A DNA stretch of 64,000 nucleotides from Pseudogulbenkiania sp. MAI-1. Lineage in GTDB: Bacteria; Pseudomonadota; Gammaproteobacteria; Burkholderiales; Chromobacteriaceae. The stretch is taken from the NCBI RefSeq assembly GCF_000527175.1, contig NZ_AZUR01000001.1:3683001-3747000 (forward strand), in the 5' to 3' direction. Below the pieces are notes generated by a model. That model saw nothing but the letters and a program-made list of their open reading frames with translations. It did not search any database and was not told where the DNA came from. Every line of letters begins with the position of its first letter. Within the stretch, counting starts at the first letter, position 1. The position numbers and the translations under genes were made by a program. Below are positions 58,387 to 64,000 of the stretch, one piece after another.

Positions 58387-60746
58387 GCCGTCATCGCCTG
58401 CGCGCGTTTGGCCAGCGGGTCGCTCGCCCGCCGGCCAACCAGTCCGACCATCGGCGCCAGCAGCACTGCGAAGCCGACGCCGATCAGCTGAGTCAGGCCG
58501 AAGCTGCTGACCGCCGGCGTAGCGGAGAGCGCCAACAGGCCGAACGACAGCAGCGTGGAAATCGCCGACAGCAGGATCGCCAGCAGCGCGGCGCGGTGGT
58601 GGTGATGCTGCCCTTCTTCGACGAAGATGGCGTAGTCCACCCCCACTCCCAGCACCATCAGGAAGCCCAGCACCACGAACAGGTTGAGCGCCACGCCCAG
58701 CCAGCCCAACACGCCCAGCGTGAACAGCACCGACAGCGTGACCGGCGCCGCCACCAGCAGCGCACGGCGCCAGCCGTAGCGGCGCAACATCAACAGCACG
58801 ATGGCGGCCAGCGAGACCGCGAACATCAGGCTGGCCGACTGGCGGAACAGCTTGAACAGCGCCGACACGCTGGCGGCCTTGTCCACCAGCGTGACGCCGG
58901 GCAAGCCGTCGGCGGCCTGCCGCAGCACCGGCAGCGCACGGAAATCGCCCGGCATCACCGCCATGCGCCAAACGCCGCCGTGCTCGCCCAGCCACAGGTG
59001 GCGCAACGGGGCTGCCAACGGCATCGCCAGCAACCTCTGGGCATCCAGCAGCGGCGCCTGGCGGGCGGCAGCGGCCAGGTATTGATCGATCAATTCATCA
59101 CGCAGGCCGGCATCCGCCAGCAGCGGACAGCCGATCTTGGTCAACATCACGCGCTGCAAGGCGTGGTCGGCACGCTGCAGCTCCGGCGGCGGCAGCAGCG
59201 CGGACAGCGACTGGTAGCCGCTGATCTCGCCGCGTGCCTTGAGCGCGTCGAGCCGGCCGTCGAGCTGCCGCCCCAGCCGCAGCAAGGCCGCTTCGCTGCC
59301 TGCCTCCAGCAGGAAGAACTGCCGGCTGTTGCCCTGGCCGGTCAGCTCGCGGATCAGCGTTTCGTCGGCGAGCAGGGCCGGCGACGGACGGATCAGCTGG
59401 TGGATGTCGTCGTCGGCCGTCAGCCGCGTCAGTCCCGGCAGGGTCAGCAGCGCCAGCACGGCGAGCAGCCACGGCAGGCGGCGGCCGGCCAGCAGGCGGC
59501 CATATGCATCGAACAGCCGCGTGGTCGGCGCCAGGATGGCGGCGGCCGAGGCCGGCGCCGGCTTCCGCGCGAACGGCGGCACGCACCACAGCACGGTGAG
59601 GTAGGCGCCGATCAGGCCGGCGCTGGAGAAGAACGCGATCTGACGCAGGCCGGGAAACGGCAGCACCGCCAGCGCGCCGTAACCCAGCAGCGTGGTGACG
59701 AGGCCCATGCGGATGCCGGGGTGGATCGCCGCCAGCGCGCGGCGCACATCCCAGTCCTTGCCGTCGTGCAGCTGGTTGACGAACAGGTGGGTGGAGTAGT
59801 CGATGGCGACGCCGATCAGGCTGGCGCCCAACACCAGCGTCATCAGGTGCAGCTGGCCGTACAGCGCCAGCGTGGCCGCCACCGCCACCACGGTGCCGGC
59901 CGCGATCACCATGCCGGACAGCACGAGGTGGCGCAGCGTGCGGAAGGTGCCGAGCATCAGCATGATGACGGCGATCATCGACACCGTGCCGATCAGGTTG
60001 ACTTCGGCCTCGGCGCTGCTGCGCGCCTCGCTAGCGAACAGCACCGCCCCGGTGGCGGCCAGGCGGCCGCCGGCCGCCTGGATGCGTTGCCGCTCGGCCG
60101 CCACCAGCGCCGCCACCGCCTGCTGCGTGGCCGGTTCGTAGGCGCTATTGGCGAGCCGGGCCGACAGCAGGCGCCAGTGCAGGCCGCCGCGCTCGGTGGA
60201 GAGCCAGCCGTTGCTCACTCCCAGCAGCGACGAGGCCAGCGGCAATGCCGCCAGCACGTTGCCGAACAGGCCGAAGGGGTCGTCCGCCAGCGGCAGCGTC
60301 CAGCCGCCCTGCCCCGGCATGGACAGGCGGCGCGCCAGCTGGCCCTGCAGGTAGGCTTCGGGATCGGCCGCGAGGCCGGCGCGGTCGGTGGCGGAGAGCA
60401 GGCCGAAGCGGTAGTCGGCGTAGGGACGCAACAATCGCGCCGGGTCCACCTCGCCGACGCGGCCCTGCACCTCGCGCAACCGGCTTTCGTACCGCAGCGC
60501 GCCTTCCAGCTCGCCCGCCAGCTTATCCGCCGTGGCCGCGTCGCGGTGGCCGACCATCAGCACCAGCCGCTCGCCGGCACGCGCCGACAGCTGCTCCAGC
60601 GCGCGCTCCACCGCCGGCTGGCGCGCGTCGTCCGGCAGCATCGCCAGCACGTTGGTCTGTACCGGCGACGGGCCGGACAGCCTGGGCAGCAGGTAGCCGA
60701 GGCAGACCAGCATCAGCGCGAGCCACAGCACGAAACGCCAGCGCAT
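58383..60746 (-). CDS. MMPL/RND-family exporter of the aryl-polyene cluster
   Basis: This 787-aa protein shows the duplicated RND plan: N-terminal helix, large periplasmic domain, about five helices (MIAVIMLMLGTFRTLRHLVL, GASLIGVAIDYSTHLFVNQL), second periplasmic domain and second helix set (VVLGFLMVLGVGVDYAIFVE). The GVDYAIF motif carries the acid proton-relay residue. It would move the lipid-linked polyene across the inner membrane or to the carrier protein. Overlaps LolA and DUF3261 genes (TGATG, ATGA). Confidence 0.9.
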   Translation of the reverse strand: MRWRFVLWLALMLVCLGYLLPRLSGPSPVQTNVLAMLPDDARQPAVERALEQLSARAGERLVLMVGHRDAATADKLAGELEGALRYESRLREVQGRVGEVDPARLLRPYADYRFGLLSATDRAGLAADPEAYLQGQLARRLSMPGQGGWTLPLADDPFGLFGNVLAALPLASSLLGVSNGWLSTERGGLHWRLLSARLANSAYEPATQQAVAALVAAERQRIQAAGGRLAATGAVLFASEARSSAEAEVNLIGTVSMIAVIMLMLGTFRTLRHLVLSGMVIAAGTVVAVAATLALYGQLHLMTLVLGASLIGVAIDYSTHLFVNQLHDGKDWDVRRALAAIHPGIRMGLVTTLLGYGALAVLPFPGLRQIAFFSSAGLIGAYLTVLWCVPPFARKPAPASAAAILAPTTRLFDAYGRLLAGRRLPWLLAVLALLTLPGLTRLTADDDIHQLIRPSPALLADETLIRELTGQGNSRQFFLLEAGSEAALLRLGRQLDGRLDALKARGEISGYQSLSALLPPPELQRADHALQRVMLTKIGCPLLADAGLRDELIDQYLAAAARQAPLLDAQRLLAMPLAAPLRHLWLGEHGGVWRMAVMPGDFRALPVLRQAADGLPGVTLVDKAASVSALFKLFRQSASLMFAVSLAAIVLLMLRRYGWRRALLVAAPVTLSVLFTLGVLGWLGVALNLFVVLGFLMVLGVGVDYAIFVEEGQHHHHRAALLAILLSAISTLLSFGLLALSATPAVSSFGLTQLIGVGFAVLLAPMVGLVGRRASDPLAKRAQAMTA

Positions 60747-61357
60747 CAGCGGCTACCCAGGAGCTTCTGCTCGTCCGCCGCCAGCGGGCGGGCGGTGTCG
60801 ATGCCCGAGAAGCGGATTACCGTGCTGTCGCCGCCGGTTTCTTGCAGCGTCACCCGCTCCAGCTGCGCGCCGCCGGCCAGCTCCGCGCTGCGGATCGCCT
60901 TTTGCAACGGCCCGGCCTTGGGGGTCAGCTGCAGCGTCCACGCCTGGGGGCTGCCCTGCGCCGCCACGACGAAGTGCTGCTGCAGCAGCGCCTTGTCGCC
61001 GGACACCAGGCCGCGGAACAGGCCGTCCACCGAGCCGATGCCCGGCACATCGCGTGCGGCGCGCTCGCGGCGGCTGCCGTCCGGCAGGATCTCGGTCACG
61101 CCCCTGGCGGTCATGGCGTAGGTCAGGCTGTAGGGCTTGGCGATCTGCCACACCACGCCGGCCTCGCGCGAGAACGCCATGCGGCCGGAGAGCTGCAGCG
61201 GCTTCTTCAGCGCCGCCATCTGCCGCGTCTGGGCGAAGTCGGCGTGCAGCACGCTGTTGGCGGAGAGACGCTGCGCCACCTGGTCCAGCAGCTCGGCGGC
61301 GTGCGCCGGCAAGGCCAGCAGCAGCGTCAGCAATAGCGCGAAGGGTTTCCTGTTCAT
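60746..61357 (-). CDS. LolA-like periplasmic lipid carrier of the aryl-polyene cluster
   Basis: This 203-aa protein has a signal peptide (RKPFALLLTLLLALPAHA). The mature part (FAQTRQMAALKKPLQLSGRM, VVWQIAKPYSLTYAMTARGV) matches the LolA-like outer-membrane carrier family in polyene and fatty-acid pigment clusters. It would ferry the product from the MMPL pump to the outer membrane. Overlaps the thioesterase stop (ATGA). Confidence 0.9.
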   Translation of the reverse strand: MNRKPFALLLTLLLALPAHAAELLDQVAQRLSANSVLHADFAQTRQMAALKKPLQLSGRMAFSREAGVVWQIAKPYSLTYAMTARGVTEILPDGSRRERAARDVPGIGSVDGLFRGLVSGDKALLQQHFVVAAQGSPQAWTLQLTPKAGPLQKAIRSAELAGGAQLERVTLQETGGDSTVIRFSGIDTARPLAADEQKLLGSR

Positions 61358-61785
61358 TCCTGGTACTCCCGGCCCAGCTTGTGCCACAGCACCGCCGGGG
61401 TGACGAACTGCAGTGCCATGTCGTCGGCGATCTTCAGCGCCACCTGCACGGTATGGCCCTGGGTCAGCTTGTCGCCGGTGGCGGCGTCGCGCAGGCGGTA
61501 GGCGATCTTCAGGCGGTTTTCGTACTCGACGATTTCGGCGCGGGCGATCACCTGCTGGCCGTAACGCGCCGGGCGCACGTACTTGAGGTGGCACTCGGTC
61601 ACCGGCCAGGCGTAGCCGGAGGCCTTCATCTCCGGGTAGTCGTAGCCGATTTGGCGCAGCAGCGCGGTGCGCGCCAGCTCGAAGTACTTCAGGTAGTGGC
61701 CGTGCCAGGCCACGTGCATCACGTCGACGTCGTGGAACGGGATGTCCAGCGTCACCTCGGCGAACGGCAGCGGCAGGGCGCTCAT
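61354..61785 (-). CDS. Hotdog-fold acyl thioesterase of the aryl-polyene cluster
   Basis: This 143-aa hotdog protein of the 4-hydroxybenzoyl-CoA thioesterase type has FHDVDVMHVAWHGHYLKYFE (catalytic Asp), then LDIPFHDVDV. It would release polyene or a starter from ACP/CoA (apeK position). Overlaps the lyase stop (ATGA) and the LolA start (ATGA). Confidence 0.88.
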   Translation of the reverse strand: MSALPLPFAEVTLDIPFHDVDVMHVAWHGHYLKYFELARTALLRQIGYDYPEMKASGYAWPVTECHLKYVRPARYGQQVIARAEIVEYENRLKIAYRLRDAATGDKLTQGHTVQVALKIADDMALQFVTPAVLWHKLGREYQE

Positions 61786-63335
61786 GGGTACAGCTCCCAG
61801 GCCTGCCGCTGGATGCGCTCGATCAACGCGCGCAGTTCGCCGTCCTGGCGGCGGTCTTCGGCGAGGAAGGCCGACCGCTCCGCCACGTCGGCGACAAAGC
61901 CCTGCACCGCGGCAGGCAGCGCGGCTAGGTCGAGTTCGCCGGCCTCCTCGCGCAGCCGCACCCCCTGCACCACCGCCAGGGTCAGGCAGGCGGCGACCTG
62001 CTCGGTCAGCTGCAGCACGCGCAGGGCGTCGCGCGCGGCGATGGTGCCCATGCTGACCTTGTCCTGGTTGTGGCACTCGGTCGAGCGCGAGAACACCGAG
62101 GCCGGCATGGTCAGCTTGAGCGCCTCGGCGGTGCAGGCCGAGGCGGTAATCTGCACCGCCTTGAAGCCGTGGTTGATGGCGGCGCGCTCGCCGCTGGAGC
62201 CGGACAGGTTCTGCGGCAGGCCGTGGTTGTAGCGGGTGTCGACCAACAGCGCCAGCTGGCGGTCCATCAGGTCTGCCAGGTTGGCCACGGCGTTCTTCAT
62301 GCCGTCCATAGCGAAGGCGATGTGGCCGCCGTAAAAGTGGCCGCCGTGCAGCACGCGCTCCAGCTCCGGGTCGATGATCGGATTGTCGTTGGCGCTGTTC
62401 AGTTCGTTCTCGATGTCGCGGCGCAGCCACGGCAGCGCGTCGCGCAGCACGCCGATCACGTGCGGCGCGCAGCGGATCGAGTAGCGATCCTGCAGGCGGA
62501 TCTGCTCGCGCGCCGCGCCGCCCTTGTCACCATCATCGAGATCGGCGTAGATCCACGCCGCGATCTGGTTCTGGCCCTCGTGCGGCTTGACCGCGAACAG
62601 CGCCGGGTCGAAGTGGCCGCGGTTGCCCTTGAGCGCGAGGCAGGCCAGCGCGGTGAGCCGCGCGGTCAGCCGCGTCAGGTACTCGGCGCGTTCGAAGGCG
62701 AGGCAGGCGAGCCCGGTCATCACCGCGGTGCCGTTCATCAGCGCCAGCCCTTCCTTGGGAGCGAGGCGGAGCGGGGCGATGCCCAGTTCGGCCAGCACCG
62801 CGGCGGCCGGGCGGATCTCGCCGTGGTAGCGCACCTCGCGCTCGCCGCACAGCACGCCGGCCACGTAGGACAGCGGCGTGAGGTCTCCGCTGGCGCCGAC
62901 CGAGCCCTCGGCCGGGATCAGCGGCAGCACGCCGTGGTTGAGCAGGTCGGCCAGGCTCTGCAGCAGCACCCAGCGCACCCCGGACACGCCCTGCGCCAGC
63001 GAGTTGAGGCGCGCCGCCAGCACCGCGCGGGTGGCGGCCTCGTCGAGGTAGTCGCCCAGGCCGCAGCCGTGGTAGCGCGTCAGGTGCAGCGGCAATTCGG
63101 CCACCAGCGCCGGCGGGATGCTGACCGTGCAGTTGTCGCCGTAGCCGGTGTTGACGCCGTACACCTCCCCGCCGTCCGCCAGCAGGCCGGCGAGAAATGC
63201 GGCACCGCGCTCGATGCGGGCCGGAAAGTCGCCGTCGGCCAACGCCACGCCCTGGCCGGCGCGCGCCACGCGGCACACGTCCTCGATGGACAGGCGGCCG
63301 CTGCCGATGCTCAGTGCTTGCTTGTATTCGCTCAT
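61782..63335 (-). CDS. Aromatic amino acid ammonia-lyase (HAL/TAL type)
   Basis: This 517-aa MIO lyase has the self-cyclising A148-S149-G150 (GSVGASGDLTPLS), catalytic Y60 (YGVNTGYGD), QDRYSIRCAPHVIGVL and NSANDNPI. In the selectivity position it has Y88-H89 (TRYHGCG), as in tyrosine-type lyases rather than the Phe-selective F-L pair. It would make a 4-hydroxycinnamic-type acid as polyene starter. HutH activity is not excluded, but the operon context argues against histidine catabolism. Confidence 0.88.
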   Translation of the reverse strand: MSEYKQALSIGSGRLSIEDVCRVARAGQGVALADGDFPARIERGAAFLAGLLADGGEVYGVNTGYGDNCTVSIPPALVAELPLHLTRYHGCGLGDYLDEAATRAVLAARLNSLAQGVSGVRWVLLQSLADLLNHGVLPLIPAEGSVGASGDLTPLSYVAGVLCGEREVRYHGEIRPAAAVLAELGIAPLRLAPKEGLALMNGTAVMTGLACLAFERAEYLTRLTARLTALACLALKGNRGHFDPALFAVKPHEGQNQIAAWIYADLDDGDKGGAAREQIRLQDRYSIRCAPHVIGVLRDALPWLRRDIENELNSANDNPIIDPELERVLHGGHFYGGHIAFAMDGMKNAVANLADLMDRQLALLVDTRYNHGLPQNLSGSSGERAAINHGFKAVQITASACTAEALKLTMPASVFSRSTECHNQDKVSMGTIAARDALRVLQLTEQVAACLTLAVVQGVRLREEAGELDLAALPAAVQGFVADVAERSAFLAEDRRQDGELRALIERIQRQAWELYP

Positions 63336-63380
63336 GTGTCTCGTCCCTTGCGGCCCGCCGTCCGACGACGGGCCCGCGCC

Positions 63381-64000
63381 TCAGGCGCGCCAGAAATCGT
63401 AAAAATTGAACCACTGCAGCGGCACGCGGCGCGCGTGATGCTCCAGCCGCACGGCATAGCGGGCGATCACCGCCCCCAGCGCCTCGCGCCGGGTCTTGCG
63501 CGGCAGCGCGATGCGCTCGGCGAACGGCTCCAGCTCGATGCGGTAGCGCCCGTCTTCCTTCAGGCAGAACAGCAGGTAGACCGGGCACTCCAAGAGGCTC
63601 GCCAGGATCCACGGCCCTTCGGCGAACGGCGCCGGGCTGCCGAGAAACGCTGCCCGCTGCACGCGGCCGTTGTCGCTGGCCGGGGTGCGGTCGCCGACGA
63701 TCACCACCCATTCGCCGTTGTCGATCTTGTCCTTGAGCAGGATGGCGGTATCCACCCCCATGTCCGGCACGTGGAGCAGGTTGACGCCGTAATCGCCGCT
63801 GGCCGCCGCCAGCAGACCGGCAAAACGCGCGGCGTGGCGGGTATAGACCACGGCGTTGACCTTGCGCACGCCGGCGGCGTGGCCCAGCGCGCGGCACATT
63901 TCCAGGTTGCCGAGATGGGCGCCGACCAGCAGCGCCCCCCGCCCCTCCGCCGCCAGCGCCTGCAGCGCCGCGCTGCCAGGCACGTTCACCTCGCCGGGAC
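63381..64000 (-). CDS. LPLAT/HtrB-type acyltransferase (partial)
   Basis: The frame is open to the window edge, so the N-terminus is missing; the GTG at 63989 is internal. The visible 206 residues have H-x4-E (GAHLGNLEM), VGDRTPASDNGRVQR, FLGSPAPFAEGPWILASLLE and a C-terminal PLQWFNFYDFWRA, the LpxL/HtrB-like acyltransferase fold found next to aryl-polyene lyases. It would acylate the product or its lipid anchor. Another gene may be fused further right. Confidence 0.8.
   Translation of the reverse strand, partial: PGEVNVPGSAALQALAAEGRGALLVGAHLGNLEMCRALGHAAGVRKVNAVVYTRHAARFAGLLAAASGDYGVNLLHVPDMGVDTAILLKDKIDNGEWVVIVGDRTPASDNGRVQRAAFLGSPAPFAEGPWILASLLECPVYLLFCLKEDGRYRIELEPFAERIALPRKTRREALGAVIARYAVRLEHHARRVPLQWFNFYDFWRA

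Noticed and set aside
58596..61121. 841-codon plus-strand frame antisense to the MMPL gene
   Set aside because: Gln/His/Arg-rich shadow; the minus strand carries clear RND motifs.
1..64000. CRISPR arrays, rRNA operons and insertion sequences
   Set aside because: No regularly spaced identical repeats, no rRNA sequence and no transposase were seen while reading both strands.

Overview
The window is GC-rich DNA of ordinary bacterial density. It suggests a betaproteobacterium of the Neisseriales, probably Chromobacteriaceae-like. That placement is an inference from two things: the housekeeping block ispE / tRNA-Gln / prs / rplY / pth / ychF with lolB beside it, and a Neisseria-type membrane-anchored di-haem cytochrome c5. 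No 16S gene is present, so the genus cannot be fixed.

Layout. 1-6.0 kb (minus strand): an exopolysaccharide/capsule operon with a YjbE/GfcA-like small secreted protein, a YjbH-type protein fused to a PAP2 phosphatase, a Wza-like export protein and a Wzz-like chain-length protein cut by the left edge. 6.4-12.4 kb: gltBD (glutamate synthase), with NtrC-like dyads upstream. 12.7-16.8 kb (plus): a cardiolipin synthase-like PLD enzyme and an Orn/Lys/Arg decarboxylase. 16.9-22.4 kb (minus): a carboxymuconolactone-decarboxylase/SnoaL gene broken by an in-frame stop, its MerR regulator with a clear operator, ferredoxin-NADP reductase, a HAD hydrolase, a Cys/Met PLP enzyme and a cystine-type ABC permease and binding protein. 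22.7-29.4 kb: an iron or metallophore cassette (TonB receptor, O-methyltransferase-like enzyme, two MFS transporters) divergent from an AraC regulator, with a Fur box between them. 29.6-44.4 kb: housekeeping genes (ychF, pth, rplY, prs, tRNA-Gln, ispE, lolB, a TPR lipoprotein, mutM, a PlsC-like acyltransferase, apaH, rep and others).

44.5-52.3 kb holds a compact integrative element of about 7.7 kb inserted in the 3' end of tRNA-Arg(CCG). Its 45-bp att repeats differ at one base. Behind an integrase it carries an AlpA regulator, a chain of translationally coupled genes (a 32-aa membrane peptide, an HTH protein, a CHC2/Toprim primase, a DUF3631 helicase, a TubC_N-like protein, a 48-aa protein and a zinc-ribbon protein) and a small secreted cargo protein. 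No capsid, portal, terminase or conjugation genes are visible. It resembles a P4-type satellite reduced to integration, regulation and replication. It also carries 11-bp tandem repeats near both ends that look like integrase arm sites, and an iteron-like cluster inside the helicase gene.

52.9-64 kb (minus) is most of an aryl-polyene-type pigment cluster: LPLAT acyltransferase (cut by the right edge), aromatic amino-acid ammonia-lyase, thioesterase, LolA-like carrier, MMPL exporter, DUF3261 lipoprotein, ketosynthase, dehydratase, ketoreductase, ketosynthase and a FabB-like ketosynthase. Most junctions are ATGA, GTGA or TGATG overlaps. The ammonia-lyase would supply the aryl starter, the KS/KR/DH set would extend and dehydrate it, and the LolA/MMPL/lipoprotein set would move the product to the outer membrane. 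The acyl carrier proteins and the ligase are not in the window and presumably lie beyond the right edge.
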